This document shows, one piece after another, positions 48,109 to 59,065 of a DNA stretch of 64,000 nt. The position numbers and the translations under genes were made by a program. Origin of the DNA: Aspidapion aeneum (taxonomy: Eukaryota; Arthropoda; Insecta; Coleoptera; Brentidae); assembly GCA_963576565.1 (NCBI GenBank), contig OY755039.1, forward strand, positions 27,728,602 to 27,792,601, written 5' to 3'. The notes under the pieces were generated by a model that had not been told where the DNA came from, did no database searches, and worked only from the letters and a program-made list of their open reading frames with translations. Numbering within the stretch: the stretch's first letter is position 1; every line of letters begins with the position of its first letter.

Positions 48109-49533
48109 ATGAAATTAAACCGAGAACATTTTCGGGCTATAATTTTTTACAACTTCCGAAGAAAATTATCTCAACAAGAATGCCTTGCCGAGTTGATTTC
48201 TGTTTTCGGTAATAAAGCACCACATCAGTCCACAGTTTCTCATTGGTATTGTTACAAATTTAAGTTTCTTTAAATTTTATAGTTAGAATTTATTTAGGTT
48301 TAGTGTAGTATTAAGTTGACTTATCTTAAGGTTGTATTATTAGTCTAGGTTTAGTTGCGTTATCTGTGACTTGCGGTCGCATTTATACGAGAATTTTCCA
48401 GGCGTCGAAGACTGATGGAGAATTCGCGAAACTGCGCTGACCCTATATATAGGGCCGGACATCGCGCGTCGAGTCAGTCAGAGATAACGAACGGTAGTGA
48501 TCGCTAGATTTTAACATGAAGTTAATAGGCCGATTAAAGTAGTGAATTATTAGCAAGTTATTAGTAAGTTTAAGTGCGTGTTTTTGTACATAATTGTCAA
48601 AATAAATTGACATATCGTTTTTGACATTTGCGAGTTTTAATAATTGTTGAGAACCCGTAACATTATGAAGACTTCAAGGGTGGACGGATTAGCCTAGCGA
48701 CGATCCAAGGCCAGGTGCACCAAAAACGACTGTCACACAGGAAAACATCGATGCTGTGTGCATGCTCATCGTGGAAGATCGACATGTGACATATCGCGAG
48801 ATTGAGGCTTTATTGAAGACCCCAATTCAAAAAATTTTGCATGGAAAATTAAGGGTAAAAAAATTAGTTTCCCGCTGAATACCGCATCTGTTAACCGAAG
48901 AACAGAAAGAAGTTAGGGTCAATTGGTGTCAGAAAACCCTAGACCGTTTTAAGACAGGAAACTCGAAAAACGTGTACAGCATTTTCAGTGGTGGTGAATC
49001 GTGGATTTACTCATATGAACCCGAAAATAAACGTCAATCGTCTGCTTGGGTCTTCCAAAATGAAGAAGAGCCAACAAAAGTCATCCGTTCTCGAAGTGTA
49101 GCCAAAAAGATGGTCGCGACATTTGTCTCAAAAGCAACAATTCCTCTGGAGGATCAAAGGACTGTTACTGCCCATTAGTGCATCACCATTTGTTTGCCGA
49201 AAGTCTTCACTGAGCTTTGAAAAACGAACCCCGAACGACGAGTCATCCGACACAAAGCATAAAAAACCATTGAATTTTTAACCCAACAAAACGTCGAATG
49301 GTTGGACCATCCTCCATGCAGTCCCGACCTAAGTCCCTAAGAGTTCTATACTTTTCCGAAAATGAAGAATGGACTGCGTGGTCAAAGATTTTAGTCGCCA
49401 GAGGAAGCAGTCGACGCTTCAAGAATGCAATTTTGACAGTAATAACAAATTAGTAGAATTACAGCTTTGACAACTGGTTTCAGCGCATGAAAATTGCATT
49501 AGTTTTCGTGGAGAATACTTCGAGAAGCAATGA
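48109..49533 (+). pseudogene. Mariner transposase, multiply broken
   Basis: ATG at 48109 begins MKLNREHFRAIIFYNFRRKL, then SQQECLAELISVFGNKAP and STVSHWY, the first HTH of mariner transposases. The frame is interrupted by the solo LTR at 48250-48662 and resumes with EDFKGGRISL, with frameshifts afterwards. The second HTH region (ENIDAVCMLIVEDRHVTYRE-like, 48745-48800) is legible across a frameshift. The catalytic triad is lost: FSGGESWIYSYEPE at about 48985 has Gly for the first Asp, the HxDNA segment near 49250 is deleted, and only the third Asp remains in HPPCSPDLSP at about 49311. The end is GEYFEKQ and TGA at 49531. DNA cut-and-paste function is gone. Confidence 0.9.
48250..48662 (+). mobile_element. 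Solo LTR, copy 2, inside the mariner
   Basis: It starts TGTTACAAATTTAAGTTTC and ends GAACCCGTAACA, a 413-bp relative of 5217-5542. TATATA is at 48444-48449 and AATAAA at 48601-48606. The flanks GTAT (48246-48249) and TTAT (48663-48666) read as a 4-bp duplication with one change. Removing the LTR and one flank brings the mariner reading frame into the expected W-Y-x-x-F-K spacing at that point, which supports both the boundaries and the TSD length. Confidence 0.8.
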
Positions 49534-49604
49534 AGTCTTTAAAAGTTATCTACTGTTTTATTCCAGCTGTATATGCAAAACTTAAAAGACAACCCTCGTA
49601 TAAC

Positions 49605-52044
49605 ATGCTAAGACGATAGTTTTGTACTTTATTCATTATGCTTTTTGAAAGAGGTGAGCCCATCCATTTTTGAACGTTCCGAAAGTAAAAAGTAAAATTA
49701 AAAACAATATAAGTAGTTAAATACCAATTTTTGTTGATTTTTATTACTGTTTTTTTAAGGATCATTTTTTTATGGTAAGAAATATATCTCAGTTTCTCAT
49801 AAACCGAACCGAACCGAACCTTTAAGTCATTAGAGCCCCCCCCCCCCAGGTTTACAGCTCAAGGGCCGTCACTGCTAATAACCGAGCGGTCACCGCTTGA
49901 AAAGTCGCATGTCTACTTTTATCATGCGGTGCGGTTTTATTGACACAAAAAAGTCATTTTCTTATCGGTTTACCATATTGCCACCCTCTTTTTTGATATA
50001 TTTACGACTTTTGTCCTGAAATGTCATATACATAACACCCAGCAAGATTCGAAATTTATGTGGTTCGTGGGGGGCAGTTTGCATATTTTTACGTATTATA
50101 CGGTATGTGACAGGATTTGATGATACGAAAACCATATTAGGGAGATTTTGTACTCTATTTCGCTACACCCCAACGTAATAGGTACTAGAGGCCCTTGATA
50201 CATTTTAAAAAGTTGTTTTACATACTCTCTTTAAGAGTTATAAAACTGGTTTTAAATAAACAATTATTGAAACTTGAGTAGGCGGGTGGATCCCCCTCTT
50301 TATATTATTGGGGGGGAGTATACTGTATATCCGTGGTGCTTCTCTCATTGAACGTAGTGTGTGTATTAATACTGTTCCAACATGGTTGTCTTAAATGAAG
50401 ATTCAAGTGTATACCAAATTTGACCATTTTTGGTGCGTCTATGCTAGATCTACCGCTGCCTTGAGGGGGAGTGATATACATCATTAGAAAGGAAATTTCC
50501 TCAGCTTTAAAAATAAGTTTTAAAACCAGACACGTGGGACAGTAAAATTTAAGAAAATTAAAAAAAAAACAAGTTTTTTCCACACCTCTCATTTGCTTGC
50601 CCCCCACCCCCACTTTGAAGAAGGTTAACTAGAAAAAGTCAGTTTTAAATTATTACTAACCAAACATAATTTTTTACTCACTCTCATTTTTATTTACTCA
50701 GTTACAAAAATTAATGTTCAAAATTTTTGTTTGATTTAAGGATTTCTGCAAACACATTTATTTTTATTTCAAGGCGGCTATTTAAAAAATATATGTCTAA
50801 CTTAATAAGTATTTAACTGTATACGATGGACTTTTAACCAAAAATATTTTTTTGAAAAAAAATAGTGTTAAGGATAAAAAATACCAGAAAAAATAGATAA
50901 AAAAATATTTTAAAATATTTTCCCTTTTTTCGTACGCTAATGGAATGTGTACCACTGCCGCCAAAGGGACTAAGGTATATCGTTGGAAAGGAAATTGTAT
51001 CCGCTTGAAAAATGATCTCTAGAAGATTTTTGAAAAAGTTGACTGTTTTCGAGTTATTAGCAAAAAACTATCAAAAAGCACGTTTAAGGGGGGAACCACC
51101 CCCCTGCCAGGAGTGGGGGGTGGTTCCCATTCGCAAAATGTGTGTTGCTTCTATCATTAAACGCAGTATCGGACCCTGAACTATATGAAAACCGACGGGC
51201 CACGATCTACAACTTTTTTGACGTCACAGCGGAGGCTGAATTTCTATTTGATGGTCACATCACACCACAGCCGACTGTTTTTAAAATATTGAAGTTGAAA
51301 TGACGATTCATGAATATTTTTTTTTTTTAAGAAAACCTGTTTTTAGATTTTTTTTACTATATTCTTGTAAAACTATTTTTTAAATGTATAAAAATTTTTC
51401 AGAGTAGCTTCATTATCTCACACAAACATAGAAGCGAATGTGTTCGTTTCTGCTTGGAAAGTGATCGGCTCACCTATACCTATTTGTTTATATTCGGCCC
51501 ACTTTTAAAACTTAATATAGTTATTTACATGTGTTAACAAAACATTAAAAAATTATTCTTTATTTAAGTAAAATTTTGTTTTAACACCGGTATTTTTGGA
51601 TTTTAAATGAACTTTAATGTAAAAAATCATTAAAAAATAAAAGTTTTACAATACAAACAAATAAACAAATGCCATGACAAACACAGATGACAAAGTCAAA
51701 TCCATGTCAAAGATAACAGCTGGCGTGTCGTGCATGGCGGGAAATTTGAATTTAAAATTAGGAATGCTAAATCTAGAAGATTTTAACCTTTTAATCATCT
51801 TTCATCCGTACAAAAGTTTGGTGAAATATCGGGATAGTGTCTGAGAATATTTCGTTAAAATTTCGCGAAAATCTGTAGTGGTATTTTGAAAATATCTCAA
51901 ACAAACCTCTATTTTCCATAAGACCCAATGTAAAATTTAGCCCGCGATAACAGCTGTTTTTTTCAGGGTCGGAGCCTGTATTTTTTAATGCCTTGATTCT
52001 ACCTACATAACATAACATATATGAAACAATGGTGAAAAGCACGC
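49605..52044. other. Non-coding stretch
   Basis: CCGAACCGAACCGAACC at 49804-49820 is a CCGAA pentamer run and a 14-C tract follows at 49834-49847. Otherwise 2.4 kb of AT-rich DNA without gene signal, apart from the G/C hairpin at 51091. Confidence 0.35.
51091..51128. repeat. Perfect 14-bp GC hairpin
   Basis: GGGAACCACCCCCC (51091-51104) pairs exactly with GGGGGGTGGTTCCC (51115-51128) across a 10-nt loop. It is very stable for AT-rich surroundings and also carries C6/G6 tracts. Confidence 0.8.
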
Positions 52045-52432
52045 TATGGAATAGAGACTTGTCGCGTAACAGAAAAATACAAAACAAAAATGGAAAGTGT
52101 CGAAATGGATGCAATAAGAAGATCAATGAGAATATCTAGAACAGATCACAGAAGAAATAAGATCTTAAAAGAAAGAATGGGAATCGAGGGAAGCATAACG
52201 GATGACATCACTAAAAGGCAACTGATATGGTACGGCCATGTACAACGACGAAAGATTACCAAAGAAGGTCCTAGAATGGCAACCAATAGGGCGCAGAAAA
52301 AGAGAGCGTCCTAAACTAGAATGGCAACAGTCAATCCAAAGATCAATGAGTCAAAAAAATCTGACAGAAGATGATTGTCAGGATCGAAGGAGGTGGAGAA
52401 TAGGCGTCGGACAACGTAGAAAAACGTTCTAA
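52045..52432 (+). pseudogene. LINE ORF2 C-terminal segment, one frameshift
   Basis: The frame at 52045-52311 reads YGIETCRVTEKYKTKMESVE, then MDAIRRSMRISRTDHRRNK and DDITKRQLIWYGHVQRR. Just after it, another frame (52238-52432) carries RLPKKVLEWQPIGRRKRERP and NLTEDDCQDRRRWRIGVGQR. This order (YGxExW, DxxRRS, RxLxWxGHVxRM, RPKxxW, DRxxWR) is the usual C-terminal end of RTE-type insect LINEs, past the reverse transcriptase. Only the last ~130 codons remain, consistent with 5' truncation on insertion. The frameshift lies in 52236-52262. Confidence 0.8.
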
Positions 52433-52943
52433 ACCGACATAATAGTAATTCTACCTACACATTAATGAAATGTACCCAGGGCCTCTAATAGGGACTATAT
52501 CCCAAGCATTGCCTAATAAGTGGAGCAAATAAGATCTACAACTATAGCGATAAAAGCATGTATTCGTAGACCCCCCCCCCAACGTTAGATCGGCCTTCAG
52601 AATGTTATGCCCATGAGCCATAGCTATTTGAAAAAAATAGCAGAATTAAAGAACGTTTATATCCACATTACAGATGAAACCAGACTAAATGATCCCAAAG
52701 TACGTATCGGTATGTAACTTTCGAAACAATGATACAAGAATGAAGTTTAATGAGTACATATCATATACACAGATCAATCAACAAATCCAGACGAGATAAA
52801 CCGCTAGCACTCAGTTGCGTGCATACAACGTAGGCGATAAAATTCAAAACACTTTTTTTCATATCATCACATCTTAAATAGCGAATGACATATTCAACAA
52901 AAATATTCATAATAAACATTTTTTCGTTAATTACTTCGCACAT
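52433..52943. other. Non-coding stretch
   Basis: A 10-C tract lies at 52571-52580. Nothing else is recognised. Confidence 0.4.
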
Positions 52944-52951
52944 TATACGCA

Positions 52952-53271
52952 CTTTTAGAGTACGTATACACCGAACTGCTATGCCAACGCGCCGCGCCGT
53001 ATGTGCGCCGCTCGCGCGCTGCTCACACTCCGCGCGCAAACACGGATTCGTCCTGTTTTTATGGTTTAGAGTTGCGCGCGCGCCGCTTGCAAGCCTTTTA
53101 CCGAAAACCAGCTTGCTTCGGCTCCTCTTAGTGTGTTCGCAGATCCTTTGGGGCGGCATCGGCAGTTTGTTGTCGAGTTTTCATTTCAATGCGTGTTTGC
53201 TGTTTTTCAGTGGATCGTAGAAAGTTCGTTGAAACTTTGGCGGAGCAGTTTCGTGTATACGCACTTTTAGA
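52952..53271. mobile_element. GC-rich MITE with about 27-bp inverted ends, 8-bp TSD
   Basis: CTTTTAGA occurs at 52952-52959 and 53264-53271. Between them the left end TACGTATACACCGAACTGCT resembles the complement of the right end (TGCGTATACACGAAACTGCT), with GCCAA continuing both. The interior is unusually GC- and CpG-rich (52985-53090, repeated GCGCGC). An 8-bp duplication suits hAT-type elements. The left flank also reads TATACGCA, like the element tip, which hints at an earlier nested copy. Long open frames on both strands follow from base composition. Confidence 0.6.
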
Positions 53272-54889
53272 ATGCAAAAGAGCAAAAAATAGAATGACTT
53301 ACATACCATAATCTCGGCAGCCCTAAACAGACGCAAGCACTTAAAGATTCAAAAACCTGAAAGCCAGTAAAATTGCCTTACCGAACTAGAAAGACTAGCA
53401 GAACAAAATATAAATGATTAAGTCAGCGAAAAAAAGGAGAGTTTTGCATGCATTTACCGACTCACGGATTTTTTTTTCGCACAGCCCTGATATGTGACGC
53501 CCCGTTTAAACACTTTATAGCAATACAGCCATAACTTTTTTCGTATGGCACCTCGTTTAAAAATTCTATTATAAAAGGACATAAACCATTCTTTTTTTCA
53601 CGCCATTTTTTCATCCCTTTTATATGCGAGGCGGTGAAAGCTCGGAAACAAGCTTTCACCGCTATTCGTCAAAAAGGCTCGATATGTTTCGGAATTATTA
53701 AAGCTATTATTTGCAACTATATTTTACATTGTTGACAGTTCCGCGATTGCGCCAAACTGATTTTCCTAGAACCACTAAATACGCTTTAATTTTATTTGGT
53801 CGAATCAGTTTATCTTGGGCCTAATTTTAAAAGTTGATGGCTTAATTTCTTCTACTTGTACCAGAAAAAAATATCGTATTTAGAAAACATCTTTCTTATA
53901 TTTCTCGATATCTAGTGTTTGAGTTTTCTTGAATATATGGATTTCACTGAAAAAAACCATTCTTAAAATTAAACAAAGAATTGCTCAAAGTATTTTCTCT
54001 TAAATAAAAAACCATTATTTCCTCAATTATAGAAAGCTATCTTTTTTTAAATTGAAGTAACAAATACAATGAAAATTTTTATAATCAAGACATTCATTTT
54101 CTCAAATCAAACAAGAATTATTAAAAACAAAAATTTTCTCAAATCAAAACAAGAATTTTTAAAAACAAGACAAATTAATTAAAAATTAAGTAAAATAAGA
54201 ATTACTACCTAATCGAAATCTAAATAGGTAAGGTACTAGAGAATACAAAAGGCGATATAAAATATTTTAAATCGAGATAACGCCCGTTTTAACAAGATTA
54301 ACATTGATTTTCTAAAGTTTAAGTATAGTAAATCTTTATTTTTAAAAATACTTATTTATTACATGTTATACAGAAAAGTTGACAGGATTTGGGGCGGTTT
54401 GCCACAAAGGTTAAGAGGTAATTTATGACGTCATATTTAAGATTTACTGCGTTGGTTTGCCCATAATTCACCGGTTCCGGAATTGGATATGTTACGGAAT
54501 TCGCCGTCTGTTTTTCTTTTGTTTCTCGGAATATAACAAAATGTATGTGTATAAGTATCAGTACACTAAAAGAAAAATGTTGGGTTGAATTTATTTGAAA
54601 TATAATCAACAATTTTCCAAAAATATTTGATTTGGCTACAAACTCATTGTTTGAACATAAAAATCAGTAGTTGTATGAACAATTGCATTATCTTATTAAA
54701 ACCTAAACTAATTTTAATCCTCACACTGGGTGAATCTCATTCTTGAAATTCTAAGTAGTTAAGCAGTTCATAAAATTATCTTCGACAAGATTTGTTATAG
54801 TAATTCTAAACATAAAATACAACACAGTATTTAAACTTCCTCAATTTTTTTTCGGGTAAAAAAAAAGTTACTATTTTTTTGTATTTCTA
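53272..54889. other. Non-coding stretch
   Basis: Only a short hairpin (CGGTGAAAGCT...AGCTTTCACCG, 53632-53663) stands out. Confidence 0.4.
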
Positions 54890-54899
54890 AATAAATTAA

Positions 54900-55250
54900 T
54901 AACAAAAATATTTCATGTAAAAAAAGCCAAGTACGCGAAAGTGGTATTCCGTAAAAAAAATTGAAATAAAAGTGAAGCCAAGTTCTCCACTACGAATTTC
55001 AAAATAAAAAGTTCTTACTAGTTTGGAAATGTTTTCATAAACTTTGCTATTCCAGCCAAACTTCTCCATGTTCAATTTAGCACTGTGCCTAAGAGTCATT
55101 TGGAGCCGTAATAGCCAAGTTTAGAAAAAACATTTTCAACTAGTAAGAACCTTTCCTTTTGAAATTTGTATTGGAAAACTTGGCTTTACTTTTTACGGAA
55201 TACCACTTTCGCGTGCTTTTTTTACATGAAATGTTTATGTTATGATTTCA
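54900..55250. mobile_element. Palindromic MITE, full copy
   Basis: The left arm AAAAAGCCAAGTACGCGAAA, GTGGTATTCCGTAAAA, AGCCAAGTTCTCC and CTTACTAGTTTGGAAATG (54920-55035) is mirrored at 55115-55235 (CATTTTCAACTAGTAAG, GGAAAACTTGGCTTTAC, TTTTTACGGAATACCACTTT, CGCGTGCTTTTTTTACATG). The half copy at 3080-3225 is a deletion derivative in the paralogous locus. No coding region. Confidence 0.75.
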
Positions 55251-56052
55251 CTCCTTTTTTAAAGGATTTGGATAATATTTAAGTTTTAAAGAAGTAAAAT
55301 ATGCGGAATATTGTTCACAACTTTTGCCTTATTAAAAACTTTTTGACTTGAACTGAGGCCTTTTTTTATTTTTTCCTATGGTTTTATCATAGTTCCTACC
55401 AGCCTTCTAAAACTCAGCTCTCTCGCGTTCCTGGAAGTGGGCAATGTTACTTTTACAAAACTTTGATTCAAAATTTTTCTCCTATAGTTTTATCATAGTG
55501 TCATTTATTATTTATTTTCCAAAGCTCAGTTCTCTAGCGTTTTTGAAGTGGTAACTTTTACATAACTTTACATTAATAGGGGACGGAAGTTAATTAAAAT
55601 TTGGAGTTTTTAATTTTCTTCTATAGTTTTATCATAGTTCCTATCGACCTTCCAAAGCTCAGCTCTCTAGCGTTTCTGGAAGTGGGCAATGTTACTTTTA
55701 CATAACTTTATATTTATAGGGGAGGAGAGCAAATTAAAATTTTGGGGTTTCCAAATTTTTTCCTAAAGTTTTATCATATTTCCTATCAATCTGCCAAAGC
55801 TCAGCTCTCTAACGCTTCTGGAAGTGGGCAATGTTACTTTTACATAACTTTACATATAAAGGGGAGGGGAATAAATTAGAAATTTGGGGTATTCGGTTCG
55901 GTTCGGTTCGGTTGTAGCGTGTCTGTAAGTACAGTAGAAATTTGATGATCTATATATAAAGTATCGCAATTTCGACGTTTTTTGAAATTTCGTAACTACT
56001 TTATTATTTTATAGAAGTCCATGAAACTTGAAGATATTATTAATTCTATAAA
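55251..56052. repeat. Compound repeat, copy 2, left part
   Basis: It matches 3226-3967 from TTTAAAGGATTTGGATAATA on. It includes about five 120-130-bp units (CCAAAGCTCAGCTCTCTAGC, CTGGAAGTGGGCAATGTTAC) and a GGTTCGGTTCGGTTCGGTT run at 55896-55913 that copy 1 lacks. It ends at ATTCTATAAA (56043-56052), where the LINE is inserted; the continuation is at 58928-59065. Confidence 0.8.
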
Positions 56053-57010
56053 CGACCACTCGGATCTCCGGGCGTCGGGTGATCCTGGGGGTCCTTCATG
56101 CAAAGATATTAAAAGAAGACCAAAAACTCAACTCAGAATTGATTTTAGCAATATAAGAGGATTAAGTACCAACATGAATTCAGTTCACCAACATCTTGAA
56201 GAACAAAGACCTGACATCCTTGTTCTCACTGAAACTAAAATCAGTTCTGCAACACCTATTGTGAGCTATCTTTATCCCGGCTATTTCGACATAATTTTGG
56301 GATCTGTGTGTACATTAAAAATGAACTTTGATGTCATCGAGAGGAGAAGCTAGAACCAGCGAACCTCGATATCATATGGCTAAAATTCACCTCAAAGTCA
56401 TCGACCAAGTTCATCTGCTGCCTCTACCGACCGCCAAGTAACACCGAGTACCAAAACTTTTTCGCGACATTATCCGAAAACTGTGATAGTATACAGTCTA
56501 ACTATCCACATGCGGAAATTGTTGTTTTAGGCGATTTCAACGTCCACAATTTACCCTGGCTAAAACACCACAACAAAACAGATAATGAAGGCAGGGAAGC
56601 AGAAGCTTTTGCCATAAGCTGTGGTCTAACGCAGCTTGTCGATGAACCTACCCGTATCTCAGAAAGGGGTGAATTTGCAGCGCTTTTAGACTTGTTCCTA
56701 ACTACAAATCCTGACTCGTACACAATTCAAGTAGATCCCCCACTTGGTTCATCCGATCATAAACTTATAATAACAAAGTGCGAAATGCTCATACCACCAA
56801 GCCAACAATCACTTCCTAGTAAAATGTGGCACTATAAATCGGCAAATGGAATGACCTTTGCTTTAAAACAGCTGATCCCACTATTTGCTGTAATGAAATA
56901 ACAAAAGTAGTCTTATCTGGAATGGATGCATATATCCCACATACAATAAAACGCAGAGCAAATGCAAAACCTTGGTTCAACAGCCAGAGTCAAACGGCTG
57001 TATAGAAAAA
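56053..57010 (+). pseudogene. LINE endonuclease domain, frameshifted by a 16-bp deletion
   Basis: Reads DHSDLRASGDPGGPSCKD, then LRIDFSNIRGLSTNMNSVHQ (catalytic Asn) and DILVLTETKISSA (catalytic Glu). After TATCCCGGCTAT (about 56286) 16 bases present in the other copy (63435-63450) are missing, shifting the frame. The remainder is legible in the original frame: VVLGDFNVHNLPWLKHH (catalytic Asp/Asn), DEPTRISERGEFAALLDLFL and LGSSDHKLIITK (Asp-His). An upstream ATG at 56021 in the host repeat fuses by chance with the frame. Confidence 0.85.
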
Positions 57011-58887
57011 ACACAGAGCATATAAACTTTGGAAACGACAACAAACCGCTCAAAACCACACAGAATTTATAGAAGCCAGAAATAGTTGCAAAATTACTAT
57101 TGACGCCGCCAAAGAAACATACAATCAAAGAATAAAAAACAGGTTGCTGAATTGTCCAAGTAGTTCTAGGTCCTTTTGGTCTATTGCAAAAGCTGTTGGA
57201 TCAAACTTCACCAAGTCCTCCATACCACCACTTACAGATAAAAATACTCACTTAGCCACAACATCAGAGGAAAAAGCCAATATGCTGGCCAAAATCTTTT
57301 CCTACAACTCAAACCTAACAGTGCCAAATGGAAAAACTCCACCGTTCATTGAAAGGGTTTCCCACAGTATGCCAGAGGTACCCTTTTGTCACAGAGAAAT
57401 ACGAAAATCCTTTAAAAAGTTGGATACAAACAAAGCAATGGGTCCAGATGGCATTCCCGCGATAGTACTCAAAAATTGTGCTAACGAACTCACCCCAACT
57501 TTCGCTAAATTATTCAATTTATCTTACAGGCAAGGAGTATATCCATCATCACGGAAGTCTGCCGCAGTACAACCTATTCCAAAAAAGGAAAAATGACAGA
57601 TCCGTTAAACTATAGACCAATTGCTCTACTTCCGGTGATATCAAAAGTAATGGAAAGAGTTGTGAACAATCACCTAACCAAGTACTTGGAAAAGTACAAA
57701 ATTATCAACGACAAGCAATACGGATTTCGAAAATATAGGTCAACTGGCGATTTACTTACATACGTCACTCACTTATGGCAAAAAGCGATTGAGTTGAAAC
57801 AAGAACAATTGCTTTAGGTATATCTAAAGCATTCGATAAAGTGTGGCATGAAAATCTGCTCAACAAGCTCAAAGCAATGGGATTGTCGCCGAAACTTTGC
57901 ACTTGGTTTGAAAGTTACCTTAAGGATAGATCCATTTATGTTGCACTGGATGGCCGGAACTCCAACTCTTACCAAATAAATGCTGGTGTGCCACAGGGAG
58001 CAATCCTTTCGCCAACACTTTTTCTGATTTACATAAATGACCTCATAGATAAAACAGTAAATCCACTTTATTGCTTTGCAGATGATTCCGTGAATTCCAT
58101 CATCTTAGACTAACTCAAATATCGCAGATAAATAACGACCTGGAGATAATAGAGGACTGGGGCAACAAAAACCTTGCAATAAAAACGCGCAGAAAACCCA
58201 AGCAGCCCTGTTTTCAAAAAAGACCAGCACCGGTGAGCCAAACATCATGCTATCTGGAAGTGCTGTCACATTGCAGAGCCAGTTAAACATCTTAGGAGTC
58301 ACTGCAGAGACCAACATGTCATGGCACAGTCACATGGCAGATATAGCTAAAAGGGCGTCCCAAAAGCTTGGGGTGCTATTTCGTACAAGACATCTGTATA
58401 CACCAAGCCAACTGCTGACACTACAAAGCCCAGTTTCGACCAACTATGGAGTACTGCTCACATATATGGAGTGCGGCACCCAAACATACCTTAATGCTTT
58501 TGAACACCGTGCAAAAACGAGCTATCAAGCTGATCAATGACCCCGCACTTACCCGTAGCTTAGATAGTCTCGAACATCGAAGAACTGTGGGCGATCTATC
58601 TCTCTTCTACAGGTATTATCACGGAAAATGCTCTGAAGAGTTGGCACGTATGATCCCCCCGGGAGTAGCACCTACTAGGCGAACACGTCAAACAGACGGT
58701 AACCATCAATTTACTGTCAAAATAGAGGCACCAAGAACCTCATTATATCTGAATTCATATCTCTGGAGAAGAGCATCGCTGTGGAATAAACTCCCTGCGA
58801 GAGTTTTCCCTGCAGGTTACAACCTGAACCGTTTCAAATCCAACACACACCAACATTTCCGCGCACTGGCCGCTTCTCGAGCGTGAT
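57011..58887 (+). pseudogene. LINE reverse transcriptase and C-terminal domain, frameshifted
   Basis: 57144-57596 gives RT fingers (KKLDTNKAMGPDGIPAIVLK, then AVQPIPKKEK). After a one-base shift comes NYRPIALLPVISKVMERVVN and QYGFRKYRSTGDLL (57593-57817), then ISKAFDKVWHENLLNKL, AGVPQGAILSPTLFLIYIND and CFADDSV. FADD keeps the two catalytic Asp residues. After further frame changes, NILGVTAETNMSWHSHM (58250-58350) and the C-terminal block LYLNSYLWRRASLWNKLPAR and FKSNTHQHF end at TGA 58885. Reverse transcription from a nicked target is the family role. At least four frame breaks make it inactive. Confidence 0.85.
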
Positions 58888-58927
58888 AGGGATCTCTTTG
58901 CGAGTGCGCTTAAGCGTAAAAAAAAAA

Positions 58928-59065
58928 ATAAAGATCTACGACTATGCAAAGTGAGTTTCGTAGCTCATTCCGAAGTAGAGTTTTAGATAGGTCAAATATG
59001 GGCTGAAATGTTCCGCGCGAACTTGGCAGGACACTACTGTGCCCGAGATATCTTTGTTAGTTTTT
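58928..59065. repeat. Compound repeat, copy 2, right part
   Basis: ATAAAGATCTACGACTATGC, GTTTCGTAGCTCATTCCGAA and TTTAGATAGGTCAAATATGG match 3963-4090, resuming the repeat that the LINE interrupted. Confidence 0.85.

Larger units (their letters stand above)
47946..49600 (+). mobile_element. Mariner element, copy 1, broken by a solo LTR
   Basis: The right terminal inverted repeat is CTTAAAAGACAACCCTCGTA (49581-49600), followed by the TA target base pair. Its complement TACGAGGGTTGTCTTTTAAG corresponds to the clean left end of copy 2 at 62682. The left end here is damaged: only GCGGTCTTTTATATTTTGC near 47948 is alignable. From GGGCGACACTGATCGAATGT (47979) onward it matches copy 2. It contains a transposase pseudogene and a 413-bp LTR insertion. 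Confidence 0.85.
56053..58927 (+). mobile_element. Non-LTR retrotransposon (EN-RT), 5'-truncated, 5-bp TSD ATAAA
   Basis: It begins CGACCACTCGGATCTCCGGG and ends GAGTGCGCTTAAGCGT plus a short poly(A) at 58918-58927. ATAAA lies at 56048-56052 and 58928-58932, and once in the unoccupied homologous site (3963-3967). Compared with the copy starting at 63017 it lacks about 186 bases of 5' leader. It encodes endonuclease then reverse transcriptase with frameshifts. The protein style is that of the jockey-like, single EN-RT frame elements common in arthropods; the clade is not assigned. Confidence 0.9.

Noticed and set aside
52761..53220. Overlapping open frames of 111 and 132 codons on opposite strands
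   Set aside because: They coincide with the GC-rich MITE interior, where stop codons are rare. Arg/Ala-rich translations reflect base composition.
56502..56723. Minus-strand open frame, repeated at 63668-63889
   Set aside because: It is the antisense shadow of the LINE endonuclease. Its repetition is due to the two element copies.
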